A DNA stretch of 64,000 nucleotides from Chloroflexota bacterium (GTDB taxonomy: Bacteria; Chloroflexota; UBA11872; VXNJ01): contig VXNJ01000010.1 in the NCBI GenBank assembly GCA_009840625.1, positions 124,001-188,000 on the forward strand, in the 5' to 3' direction. Numbering within the stretch: position 1 is the stretch's first letter; every line of letters starts with the position of its first letter. Positions 31,964 through 39,920 of the stretch are shown here, in pieces. The notes under the pieces are model-generated. The model did not search any database, was not told the origin of the DNA, and worked only from the letters and a program-made list of their open reading frames with translations. The position numbers and the translations under genes were made by a program.

Positions 31964-33271
31964 TTGCTTCGATCCACAAATTGGCCCCAGGTCGCCGACA
32001 AGCTCGCCGACGCTATTGGTCAGCATGAGTATTCGACCTGGTTTTCGGGATCGGCGTTGCTCTCCAGTGATTCCGAATCCATCACCATCGGGCTACCCAA
32101 CGCATTCGTCCTCGCCGCCGCCCAGCGCAAGCATGGTGCCGAGGTCGAGCGCGTCGTAGCGGCGGCCGCCGGCCGACAGTTGCAGATCAATTACCAAACT
32201 CTCGCCGCCGGCAGCACCAACGGCCGAACCTCCCACCCAACCAAACCACGCGCCCAGCCCGCGCCGCCAATCCTGCGCGCCCCGTACAGCATAGATGGTT
32301 TCGTCGTCGGCCCCGAGAACCAGCTCGCCCACGCCGCCGCCCAATCGATCGCCGACGGCAATAACTCGTTCAGCCCGTTGTTCTTGCACGGACCCTGCGG
32401 AGTCGGCAAGACCCACCTCCTGCGCGCCATCGCCGCCGCCGCCGGCCGGGACCGCCGGTCCCTTTACTGCACGCTTGAGCAGTTTACCAACCAGCTGGTG
32501 AGCGCGCTGCGCAACAATTCACCCGAATCGCTGCGCAAACGCTATCGATCGGCTGACATCGTGCTTTTCGATGACGTCTACTTCGTAGCCGGCAAGCGGG
32601 CCACCCAGGAGGAGTTGTTCCACACCTTCGATACCGTCGCCGCCAACGGCGGCGCGGTGGTGCTGGCCAGCGACCGCAGCCCAGCCGAGATGGATGAGCT
32701 CCCCGCCCGTCTGCGCTCCCGATTCGCCGCCGGTATCGTCGTCGACATCCAGCCGCCGGGTTTCGAGTTGCGGCTCGCCTTTGTCGAACACCTGGTCAAG
32801 CGGGCCAACGTCGAACTCCCGACCGGCGTCCGCACCGCATTGGCATCATCCAACATCGCCGACTTTCGCAAGCTGACCGGGATTTTCAACCGCCTGGTTG
32901 CCGAATCCCGACTGCGCTCCGAGTCGATCACCACGGATCAAGCACGCCGGCTGCTGGCGCATTACGACGATGCCGCCCACGCGCCGGTCAACCCTGACGC
33001 GGTGATAGCCGCGGTCGCGCGCCTCTGTCAGGTAGAAATCAAGCTGCTCGCCGGCACCAGTCGCTCCCGCTCGGTCATCGAAGCCCGCAACCTGTGCGCG
33101 TTCGCGCTCCGCCAATTTACCGATCAACCATTGGCCGCGATCGGACAGTACCTTGGCGGGCGGACGCACTCAACAATCCTGAACGCCATCCGCCGCGCCG
33201 ACGTGCGAATCTCCCAGGACCGGAAAACTCGCGTCCTGTTCGAGGAGCTCGAAAAACAGTTCGCAACCTGA
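31964..33271 (+). CDS. dnaA: Chromosomal replication initiator DnaA, divergent
   Basis: 435 residues from TTG 31964 with AAGGGAG just upstream. All four domains are present: domain I (1-75, EYSTWFSGS), a short linker, the AAA+ domain with Walker A GPCGVGKTHLL (about 142), Walker B VLFDDVYF, sensor 1 ASDRSPAEM, Arg finger RLRSRF and sensor 2 FRKLTGIFNRL, and domain IV (RSRSVIEARNLCAFALRQFT). The DNA-contact signature, usually GGRDHTTV or similar, reads GGRTHSTILNA: the base-reading Asp is Thr. It lies next to folC, not dnaN. It could be a diverged initiator or a second copy. Confidence 0.9.
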   Translation: MLRSTNWPQVADKLADAIGQHEYSTWFSGSALLSSDSESITIGLPNAFVLAAAQRKHGAEVERVVAAAAGRQLQINYQTLAAGSTNGRTSHPTKPRAQPAPPILRAPYSIDGFVVGPENQLAHAAAQSIADGNNSFSPLFLHGPCGVGKTHLLRAIAAAAGRDRRSLYCTLEQFTNQLVSALRNNSPESLRKRYRSADIVLFDDVYFVAGKRATQEELFHTFDTVAANGGAVVLASDRSPAEMDELPARLRSRFAAGIVVDIQPPGFELRLAFVEHLVKRANVELPTGVRTALASSNIADFRKLTGIFNRLVAESRLRSESITTDQARRLLAHYDDAAHAPVNPDAVIAAVARLCQVEIKLLAGTSRSRSVIEARNLCAFALRQFTDQPLAAIGQYLGGRTHSTILNAIRRADVRISQDRKTRVLFEELEKQFAT

Positions 33272-33602
33272 TCCGGGACCGACCCGATAGGAGCGCCGTC
33301 GACCGCGTTCAGAGCCTGTTTAAAGACCTCGCTAAGTTCGCCGGCTGGCTTTGATCCCCGCAGTGCGGTGGCCGCACTGAAAACGAACCGACAGGCATTT
33401 GGACAACCCTTGAGCGGGATATCCGCTCCCTGCCCGGAAGGTGGGTTTGAACAATCGACAGCGCCTACTATGGACTCTTACGGCTCAATAATTCATCTAC
33501 TTTGATTCGTTCTATTGGTCGCTGGGTTGCAGCCAGCGTCAATTTGGCCGGGATAATCGTTCGGCAGCGATTGCAAACCCACCCCAAAGGGAGTAGTTCG
33601 AG
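33272..33602. other. 331-bp spacer between dnaA and a small membrane protein gene
   Basis: I see no convincing gene. It contains the hairpin at 33361 and a more AT-rich part at 33470-33570. Short reading frames on both strands here lack Shine-Dalgarno sites or domain patterns. A structured RNA is possible but I cannot assign one. Confidence 0.5.
33361..33379 (+). terminator. Perfect 8-bp hairpin downstream of dnaA
   Basis: CAGTGCGG and CCGCACTG flank the loop TGG, 90 nt after the dnaA stop. It is followed by AAAACG rather than T residues, so it is at best an unusual terminator. Confidence 0.35.
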
Positions 33603-33743
33603 TTGGCCAGAGGCAGTCCGCGGCGCGCGCCGAAGCATGATCTTCCTCGGCTCGATCACGTACGGACCGACATCCTACGCATTGCGATCACCGCCCTGGT
33701 CGTGTTCGCGCTTCTGCTTCCGGCGTACTTCCTAGTCGGGTAA
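33603..33743 (+). CDS. Tiny single-pass membrane protein (46 aa)
   Basis: Starts at TTG 33603, with AAAGGGAG about 10 nt upstream. A basic, Pro-rich head (RGSPRRAPKHDLPRLDHV) is followed by one hydrophobic helix (about 27-45, LRIAITALVVFALLLPAY). Small proteins of this shape are common upstream of other genes in Chloroflexota genomes, but I know no function. Its stop (33741-33743) lies 53 nt before the folC start proposed here, suggesting one transcript. Confidence 0.6.
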   Translation: MARGSPRRAPKHDLPRLDHVRTDILRIAITALVVFALLLPAYFLVG

Positions 33744-33796
33744 CCCAGCTGCCCGCAGCCGACCAGCTGGCGCTGGTAACCGCCACTGAGGCGCGG

Positions 33797-35146
33797 CTGC
33801 TCAGACTGATCCGCTCCGGGTACGGAGACGCATCAACGCCTCGTTACTCGCGCTCCGCGGCAATAGAGCGTGGCGAGGCAAGGCTCGGGCGGATGCGCGC
33901 GCTGTTGAGAGCTGCCGGCAACCCGCAGCTGCAATACCCGGTGATCCAGGTGGCGGGCACCTCCGGAAAGGGTTCGACGGCGCAGCTGATCGGATCGCTG
34001 CTGAAGGCTTGCGGTCTCAAGGTGGGTCTTCACCAGACGCCGTACCTACAGTCCCCCACCGAAAAACTGGTGCTCGGCGAAAAACTGGCCTCGGCGGAGG
34101 AATTTGCCGCCTCGACCGACTGGCTGTTTACCGCCGCCGAGAAGATGTGCCAGCGCGACCCGGGATTCGAATTACGTTACGGGTCGGCCTGGGTCACCCT
34201 GACCTTCGGGCACTTCGCACGGGCAGAACCCGACTTTCTCGTGCTCGAGTGTGGCGCCGGCGCCCGCTATGACCTGACCAACGTCACCGAACCGGAAGTC
34301 AGCGTGATCACCAGGGTCGGACTGGATCACCAGGCAACGCTTGGCGGAAGCGTTGCCGAAATCGCCTGGCACAAGGCCGGTATTGCCCGGGCCGGCAGAC
34401 CGCTGGTGACCATTGCCCAGGGAGAACAAATCGATGCCGCGATCGATGATGAGTGCGCCCGGGTCGGCGCCCGGTTGAAGCGGTTGCGTGAAGGTACTGA
34501 CTGGGTGGTCAACCGCGGCGGCGGCCGAACCAGCTTCACATACCGCGGCAAGACGCTGAGATTGGGACCGGTCGAGCTGGGGGACGGCGCTTGGCAGGCC
34601 GAGAATGCGGCGCTGGCCTGCGGAGCGGTGGAGGAAATACTGGCCGGGGTGTCGGTTCCTGACATTGACGCGATGGCCCGCTCGCTGGCCCGGACGCGCC
34701 TGCAGGGCCGCCTGGAGCTGGCGTCGAAAAGGCCGCTGGTGATCCTCGACGGGGCGCATAACCCTCAGAAATCGGCAGCACTGGCCAGGACCCTGCCGGG
34801 AATCGTTGGGCGGCGCAAGCTGGTGGCGGTGCTAGGGGTGATGGGTTACAAGAAAGCCAAGGAAGTTCTTGAGCCGATCGCCGCCGCCGCCGATGAGGTC
34901 GTTTTCACCCAGGCCGACGTTTACGTCAAACGCGCTTATCCGGCGCGGGATCTCATGGAATTGGTCGGGGTGGAAAACGCGCGGGCGATCGCCGATCCAA
35001 ATGAAGCGCTACGGTCGGCAATCGGGATGGCCGGACCGCACGGCGCGGTTTGTGTTACCGGTTCGTTATATCTCGTCGGCCGGGTGCGCGAGCGCTGGTG
35101 GCCGACCGACCGGATCGTCAGCCAGCGAACGCCGTGGCCCGACTAA
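33797..35146 (+). CDS. folC: Folylpolyglutamate synthase/dihydrofolate synthase, start probably CTG
   Basis: 449 residues from CTG 33797. It adds glutamate to folates (and perhaps to dihydropteroate). Signatures: VAGTSGKGSTAQLIGSLL (P-loop), GLHQTPYLQSPTEKL, LVLECGAGARYDLTNV, RVGLDHQATLGGSVAEIAWHK-type Mur ligase pattern and ILDGAHNPQKSAAL. The first standard start (ATG 33893) begins inside the conserved helix ARLGRMRALLRAAGNPQ, so translation must begin earlier. Upstream in frame I find no ATG, GTG or TTG, but CTG 33797 has GAGG (33788-33791) 5 nt before it and gives a normal N-terminal length. Confidence 0.9.
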   Translation: MLRLIRSGYGDASTPRYSRSAAIERGEARLGRMRALLRAAGNPQLQYPVIQVAGTSGKGSTAQLIGSLLKACGLKVGLHQTPYLQSPTEKLVLGEKLASAEEFAASTDWLFTAAEKMCQRDPGFELRYGSAWVTLTFGHFARAEPDFLVLECGAGARYDLTNVTEPEVSVITRVGLDHQATLGGSVAEIAWHKAGIARAGRPLVTIAQGEQIDAAIDDECARVGARLKRLREGTDWVVNRGGGRTSFTYRGKTLRLGPVELGDGAWQAENAALACGAVEEILAGVSVPDIDAMARSLARTRLQGRLELASKRPLVILDGAHNPQKSAALARTLPGIVGRRKLVAVLGVMGYKKAKEVLEPIAAAADEVVFTQADVYVKRAYPARDLMELVGVENARAIADPNEALRSAIGMAGPHGAVCVTGSLYLVGRVRERWWPTDRIVSQRTPWPD

Positions 35147-36972
35147 ACCAGGGCGGGAATTACGGCAACCGCCAGTAGGTCTTCATCGAGCAGGCCATTG
35201 GCGGAATTCCAGACCTCCCACGAATCGGAGGCCGGATCGTATCGGGCCGCCCCGGCGTCGGTGGCGATGAGGATTGCACCGGTCGAATCCTCGGCCAGGC
35301 CGCGGATGTCGTCACCGGGAAGTTGACTCGAGTCAGCGTCAAAAAAGCTGAAGTCGAACTCACCGGGAGAGATCACGGCCAGCCCGGAATCGGTTCCCAC
35401 CCAAACCGAACCGTCGCTGGCGGCCAGGATTTGCCGGATGGCAAGACTCGGCAGACCGTCGGCCAGGCCGTAGCCGGTAAACGGGCCGGCCAGACCGGTC
35501 AGCGAGGCGGCCAGACCGGCGGCGGCGGTACCCACCCAGAGCTCGGACCCGGCTACTGCGACCGAGGTGATATCACTGCTGGGAAGCCCGGCGCGGCTGT
35601 CAATCGTGGCCCAAACGCGGCCGTCGAAATGGGCCAGTCCGGCGTCGGTGGCCACCCACATTTGGGGTGGCCGGTCGCTGGCCAGGACGGCGGACCGCAC
35701 GTTCCGGCTGGGCAGGCCGGCGGGGCCGACGGGGACGTCCGATAAGGAGCCGCGGGTGGATCCGAACACGGGCTGAATGTACTGGGCCAGACCGGCATCC
35801 TGGAGTGCCAGCAGGACGATCTGCCCCGAATCCGTGCTTACGTCGAGCACGGTGTTGGCGGCCAGGCCGGAGCCGGCCGCATCGATCAAGACGTTGCCGC
35901 CCGGGTCAAAGTAGGGGAAATAGTAGGCCCCGCCGTCGGTGCCCAACCAGAGGCCGCGCCGGCGGTCGGTGGTAACCGATCGGACGGTGTCGGACAGCAG
36001 TTCGGAATTTGCAACCTCGACGGATCGCCACCCCTCGCCGTCGAACACCAGCAGACCGGCGGTGCGCGAACCGAACGCGTAGAGTTCCCCGGGCGGCAGG
36101 GTATTGGCCGGGGAGGGTGTCGACGACGGGGGAACGACCTCCAGCAGTTCATAGGGGTCGCCTTTGGCGAGCGGCGGGGCCCCGCGGAACGGCACCAGCG
36201 AATACCAGTACTGGTCGGGGTAGGAAATGTTGCGCAGCACGTCGCCGAGCAGCGAGAGCTTCACCGGAGCCCGAGGGTCGGACGGGTGGTGTTCGAACAC
36301 CGCGGCCTGGAAGTACTGACGAACGAAACCGGTCGTGGATCCCGGGGCAAGCAACGTGCCCGGCGAACCGGTATCGATGCGGGCGTCCGTCTTGGGGAGC
36401 CCGAAGCTGGCCACGCCGCCGAGCTCGTCGAAGAACCGGCGGAATCCGATCTCGTTGCCGTTCAAGTCGAAATCGGAAACCCGGTGGCCCCATGGGCCAA
36501 GCTCTCTTCCGGGATGCGGGTTCCGGATGTCGGGCTCGGTCCCCTGATCGACTGAATTGGCGCGGCCCCCGCCGACGTAGTCCCAGGCAAGCCGGCGTTC
36601 CAGGACCCAGGCGTTGCCCAGATCGGGGCGTCGGTGATAGTCGACCACCCCGCGCTGGTAGTACTGGGTGAGCGATCCAGCCTCCTCGACCAGGACCTCG
36701 GAGGTGGCCAGCCCCCAGCGCGCCTCGGCGCCGGTGGCCAGAAAGTGGTCGCGAAAAGTTGCCCGGTGCTCGACACCGTCGATCGTGAGCAGGAGATTGG
36801 GGATGTTGTGGCTCAGGATCGGGTTGTTGCCGATTTCATCGCGCAGGTAGATTGTTTCCTCGACCTGCGGCGTGGCGGCCCCGGCAACAGGGGCGCCGGC
36901 AACTGCGGTCGCCAGCAGGAGAAGGGCCGCCACCAGGCGGACGACCGGGGTCAGTTCTCGGCGGCGGTCCAA
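35143..36972 (-). CDS. Secreted beta-propeller protein (Reg_prop-type repeats)
   Basis: 609 residues from TTG 36972 (CTG 36954, overlapping the upstream TGA, is an alternative). A Sec signal peptide (LVAALLLLATAVAGAPVAGA) is followed by a beta-rich domain (about 35-235: FFDELGGVASFGLPKTDARI, VRQYFQAAVFEHHP), then six or seven repeats of the pattern LWLGTDGGAYYF, MWVATDAGLAHFDGRVWATI, LWVGTAAAGL, VWVGTDSGLAVI, ILIATDAGAARYDP, as in two-component-regulator propellers. There is no kinase or membrane part. It may be a secreted ligand-binding scaffold. Its 3' end overlaps folC by 4 nt on the other strand. Confidence 0.82.
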   Translation of the reverse strand: MDRRRELTPVVRLVAALLLLATAVAGAPVAGAATPQVEETIYLRDEIGNNPILSHNIPNLLLTIDGVEHRATFRDHFLATGAEARWGLATSEVLVEEAGSLTQYYQRGVVDYHRRPDLGNAWVLERRLAWDYVGGGRANSVDQGTEPDIRNPHPGRELGPWGHRVSDFDLNGNEIGFRRFFDELGGVASFGLPKTDARIDTGSPGTLLAPGSTTGFVRQYFQAAVFEHHPSDPRAPVKLSLLGDVLRNISYPDQYWYSLVPFRGAPPLAKGDPYELLEVVPPSSTPSPANTLPPGELYAFGSRTAGLLVFDGEGWRSVEVANSELLSDTVRSVTTDRRRGLWLGTDGGAYYFPYFDPGGNVLIDAAGSGLAANTVLDVSTDSGQIVLLALQDAGLAQYIQPVFGSTRGSLSDVPVGPAGLPSRNVRSAVLASDRPPQMWVATDAGLAHFDGRVWATIDSRAGLPSSDITSVAVAGSELWVGTAAAGLAASLTGLAGPFTGYGLADGLPSLAIRQILAASDGSVWVGTDSGLAVISPGEFDFSFFDADSSQLPGDDIRGLAEDSTGAILIATDAGAARYDPASDSWEVWNSANGLLDEDLLAVAVIPALV

Positions 36973-37163
36973 AACGACTTGAGGCTTTCCTCGATGTCGG
37001 TGCGCCGGTCGCAGGCCGCCCGCAGCTGGGCGATGTCGAAACTGGATCCGGTCCAGCCGGCCCCGCCCAGCAATCGATCGACATCCTGCGATGCCGAGCG
37101 CCACTGCCGCAGGAGGCTGAGGAGCTGGTTTTTCTGGGCGCGCGATAGCTGCCTGGAAGACAC
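36951..37163 (-). CDS. Small helical protein of unknown function (70 aa)
   Basis: Reads SSRQLSRAQKNQLLSLLRQW near the N-terminus, then QDVDRLLGGAGW and a helix rich in Arg, Asp and Glu up to KSFWTAAEN. It is a soluble, apparently all-helical protein without cysteine or signal peptide. I recognise no family. It overlaps the start of the propeller gene downstream, so translation of the two is probably coupled. No other evidence supports it than an open frame and position. Confidence 0.5.
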   Translation of the reverse strand: MSSRQLSRAQKNQLLSLLRQWRSASQDVDRLLGGAGWTGSSFDIAQLRAACDRRTDIEESLKSFWTAAEN

Positions 37164-37239
37164 TGCCGATGGACCTAACTAAGGGGTCGAACCCAGATCA
37201 ACTATAGAATTTCCCGCCCTTGCCACCCCCACCCTTGCC

Positions 37240-37728
37240 ATGATCGATTCGCCCGCGCCCGCCAGCGACCGTCTGCAGACCCTGCGGACTCGCTTGGCGC
37301 CGCTCAAAGAAGACCCGGGTTCGGTGATGGAGGCCCTGTACGTGGCCCAGGAACTCTTCGGGTACGTGAGCCCCGAATCGATCGAAGTGATAGCCGAGGA
37401 ACTCGGCTATCCCGAGGCCCACGTCTTTGGGGTCGTCACGTTCTACACGATGTTCTATACCGAACCGCAGGCCGGCAGCATCGTGCGGGTGTGCCGGGAC
37501 CTCTCCTGCCACATCGCCGGAGCGCCCGGGATTGCGGCCGCAATCGAGGCGCGGGCCGGGATCCGCAACGGCCAGAGCACTGCGGACGGCAAGTTGAAGC
37601 TGGAGCTCGTCTCCTGCCTGGGCCAGTGCGACCGCCAGCCGGCGCTGCTGGTCGGGCTGGACGTGCACGGCCCGATCGACGAGGCCGGCGCGGTCCGGCT
37701 CGTCGATCAGATCCTGGGCACCGAATAG
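37240..37728 (+). CDS. nuoE: NADH-quinone oxidoreductase subunit E (24 kDa-type, [2Fe-2S])
   Basis: 162 residues. Carries the N1a-type [2Fe-2S] cluster that works with NuoF in the NADH-oxidising module. The four ligands are visible: C85-x4-C90 (CRDLSC) and C126-x3-C130 (CLGQC). The thioredoxin-like fold patterns GSVMEALYVAQELFGYVSPE and GVVTFYTMFYTEP are typical. NuoF follows after about 10 nt. No NuoG or membrane subunits are adjacent, so this may be a split complex I or an NADH module for a formate dehydrogenase or hydrogenase. Confidence 0.95.
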   Translation: MIDSPAPASDRLQTLRTRLAPLKEDPGSVMEALYVAQELFGYVSPESIEVIAEELGYPEAHVFGVVTFYTMFYTEPQAGSIVRVCRDLSCHIAGAPGIAAAIEARAGIRNGQSTADGKLKLELVSCLGQCDRQPALLVGLDVHGPIDEAGAVRLVDQILGTE

Positions 37729-37738
37729 GCGGGTGGCA

Positions 37739-39004
37739 ATGGAAGAAATCCGGGTCGTAAACCGCAATCTGGGCAAGCCCGACTCGCACACCCTGGCGTC
37801 TTTTCAGGCCAGCGGCGGGTACGTGCAGGCTCGCCGCGCGCTCAATGAAATGGAGCCGACGGCAATCATCTCGCTGATGGAGGAATCCGAACTCAAGGGC
37901 CGCGGCGGGGCCTTCTTCCCGACCGGTCTGAAGTGGAAGTTCGTGCGCTCGGATCCGAACCTGCCGCGCTACGTCGTGGCCAACGGCGACGAGAGCGAAC
38001 CGGGCACCTACTGCAACCGCGCCATCCTGGAAGAGGACCCGCACAACTTCATCGAAGGCATGATCATCGCCGCGTACGCGGTGGGGGCCCACACCGGCTA
38101 TATCTACATCCGAGGCGAGTACGGACTGGCGATTGAACGCGTCCAGGCGGCCCTCGATGAGTGCTTTGCGGCCGGAATCCTGGGCGAGAACGCGCTCGGC
38201 TCCGGCTACGCCGTGAACCTGATCCTGCGGCGCGGCGCCGGTGCCTACATCTGCGGCGAGGAAACGGCCCTTTTCAATTCACTAGAGGGCAAGCGCGGCA
38301 ATCCGCGCTTCAAGCCCCCATTTCCGACCAACTCCGGCGTCTGGTCAAAGCCGACCGCGATCAACAACATCGAGACCTTCTGCAACATCGCCCCGATCCT
38401 GGAGAACGGCGCGCAATGGTTCAAGGACCTGGGGATTGGCGACGAGAACGCCGGAACCAAGGTCTACTGCCTGTCCGGAACGATTCAGCGCACCGGGCTT
38501 TTCGAACTCCCGCTGGGAGTCACCGCGCGCGAGCTCATCTACGATTTCGGCGGCGGACCGCCGGAGGGGCGCGAGCTCAAGGGCTTCAAACCGGGCGGCG
38601 CCTCGGCCGGGGTGCTGACCGCCGACGAGCTGGATGCTCGGATGGACGCCAGCATCGCCCAGTACGACACCATCCTGGGGACCGGTGGCTGCATCGTGAT
38701 GGACGAAACCGTCTCAATGGTCGATGCCGCGCTGCGCGACGCGCTGTTCTTCGAGGAAGAAAGCTGCGGCTTCTGCATCCCCTGCCGGGAAGGCACCCCC
38801 AACCTGGTGCAGATCCTGGAAAAGATGCTGGAAGGCGAAGGCGAGCCGGCCGACCTGGAGCTGCTTGAGGAGATCGGCGAGTCGATGGCCTCCTCGTTCT
38901 GCGGGCTGGGCCAGTTCGCCTACCGGCCGGTGGTCGGGGCACTGCGCAAGTTCCGGAGCGAATTCGAGGACCTGGTCAATGTTGAGGCTCCGCTAGCCGG
39001 CTAG
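37739..39004 (+). CDS. nuoF: NADH-quinone oxidoreductase subunit F (51 kDa-type, FMN, [4Fe-4S])
   Basis: 421 residues from ATG 37739; GTG 37733 two codons earlier is also possible. It binds NADH and FMN and a [4Fe-4S] cluster. The FMN loop GAGAYICGEETALFNSLEG and the cluster ligands CGFCIPCREG plus a later Cys (SSFCGLGQF) are intact. The NADH loop reads GRGGAFFPTGLKW; the family normally has GRGGAGFPTG, so a Gly is Phe59 here. The N-terminal thioredoxin-like extension of fusion forms is absent. Pairs with nuoE just upstream. Confidence 0.95.
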   Translation: MEEIRVVNRNLGKPDSHTLASFQASGGYVQARRALNEMEPTAIISLMEESELKGRGGAFFPTGLKWKFVRSDPNLPRYVVANGDESEPGTYCNRAILEEDPHNFIEGMIIAAYAVGAHTGYIYIRGEYGLAIERVQAALDECFAAGILGENALGSGYAVNLILRRGAGAYICGEETALFNSLEGKRGNPRFKPPFPTNSGVWSKPTAINNIETFCNIAPILENGAQWFKDLGIGDENAGTKVYCLSGTIQRTGLFELPLGVTARELIYDFGGGPPEGRELKGFKPGGASAGVLTADELDARMDASIAQYDTILGTGGCIVMDETVSMVDAALRDALFFEEESCGFCIPCREGTPNLVQILEKMLEGEGEPADLELLEEIGESMASSFCGLGQFAYRPVVGALRKFRSEFEDLVNVEAPLAG

Positions 39005-39140
39005 GCCGGCCCAGCAGCCTGGCAGCTGCATCAGAGCAGAGCGAGAAACGCGGACAGCTCTTTAAGCGTCGTATTCAACAGCCTCGACGCGCGCGCGGCG
39101 TTGAACCCCGGGTGCGCCCGCTGCTAATCAGGCATTCCGG
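39005..39140. other. 136-bp convergent spacer
   Basis: Between the nuoF stop and the end of the convergent nuclease gene. I see no gene or clear terminator; several short G/C-rich inverted repeats occur around 39090-39120. Confidence 0.4.
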
Positions 39141-39920
39141 TCAAGGCGCGGCGCGATTAGCCCTTTGCCAACTGCGTCCCGGTTCGCAGACCCGGAAGAA
39201 ATCGCAGTTCGGGCAGTGCGGCCCCTGGCGCGGTTCGAAGTCGGCCCGGGCGATGCCCCGGCCAAGGTCGCGGGCCCATTGCTCGGTAGCCGCAAGCGAA
39301 TCGGCGGTGGGCTCGCGCTCGAGCACGACGCCGTCGCCCAAGAAGTGGTAAGCGACTGCGTCCGGCTGTCGACCCAAGGACCGGTCCGCGGCTAGCGCAT
39401 AAAACTCAAGTTGGCGGAAATCGTGGTCGCTGCCGGCGGACCGGCCGGACTTGTAGTCGACGATTCGGGTCCGGCCCGGCCGGATTTCGATGCGGTCGAT
39501 AACGCCGCTGACGTCGAACCCGCCTATCTGTGCCCGGAAGCGCTCCTCAACCAGGTCGCCGTGGCCGACCGCGGGGCGGTGTTCGCGCCAGAAGCGTCCA
39601 AGGATCTCCAACCCGCGGGCTCGGAAATCGGCCGCGTCGGAGGAAACCAGGAATCCGTAACTGCCCTCGAGGCGTTCCTCGAAGCGGTCGCGCAGCCACT
39701 CCCAAGAGGCTGCCCGGTCGCGAGTCCGACCGAACAGGTCTTCGAGGACCTTGTGAATGAGCGACCCGAAGAACGGCCATGCGCTGAACGCCGGGCGATG
39801 CCGTTCAACGTATCCGAGATAGTACGCGTGCGGGCAATGTTGGTAGCGGGCAAGCTTTGAAAAACTCAGCCGGAGTGCCCGGCCGGATTTAGGGCCGCTG
39901 GATGCGGATCGACTCGACAA
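39141..39920 (-). CDS. PD-(D/E)XK nuclease, RecB/Cas4/AddB-type with likely Fe-S cluster
   Basis: 259 residues from TTG 39920 (no other start is available), overlapping the cyclophilin gene by 32 nt. LRLSFSKLARYQHCPHAYY gives the N-terminal Cys, and CPNCDFFRVC near the end supplies three more, the 1+3 arrangement of the Fe-S cluster in Cas4 and AddB. The nuclease core shows GSLIHKVLEDLFG (His), GVIDRIEI (Asp), RIVDYKSGRSAG (Asp-x-Lys) and RQLEFYALA (Gln). It likely degrades or processes DNA ends. No CRISPR or helicase gene is near. Confidence 0.88.
   Translation of the reverse strand: MSSRSASSGPKSGRALRLSFSKLARYQHCPHAYYLGYVERHRPAFSAWPFFGSLIHKVLEDLFGRTRDRAASWEWLRDRFEERLEGSYGFLVSSDAADFRARGLEILGRFWREHRPAVGHGDLVEERFRAQIGGFDVSGVIDRIEIRPGRTRIVDYKSGRSAGSDHDFRQLEFYALAADRSLGRQPDAVAYHFLGDGVVLEREPTADSLAATEQWARDLGRGIARADFEPRQGPHCPNCDFFRVCEPGRSWQRANRAAP

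Noticed and set aside
33400-33470. Possible structured RNA around CCCGGAAGGTGGG, superficially like an SRP RNA tip
   Set aside because: The GGAAGCAGCC-type tetraloop and asymmetric loop are absent and the flanks do not fold into a long helix.
33468-33659. Minus-strand 63-codon frame with a Cys-x-x-Cys (CNRC), resembling a zinc ribbon
   Set aside because: Only one Cys pair, no ribosome-binding site, and it overlaps the better supported small membrane protein at 33603.
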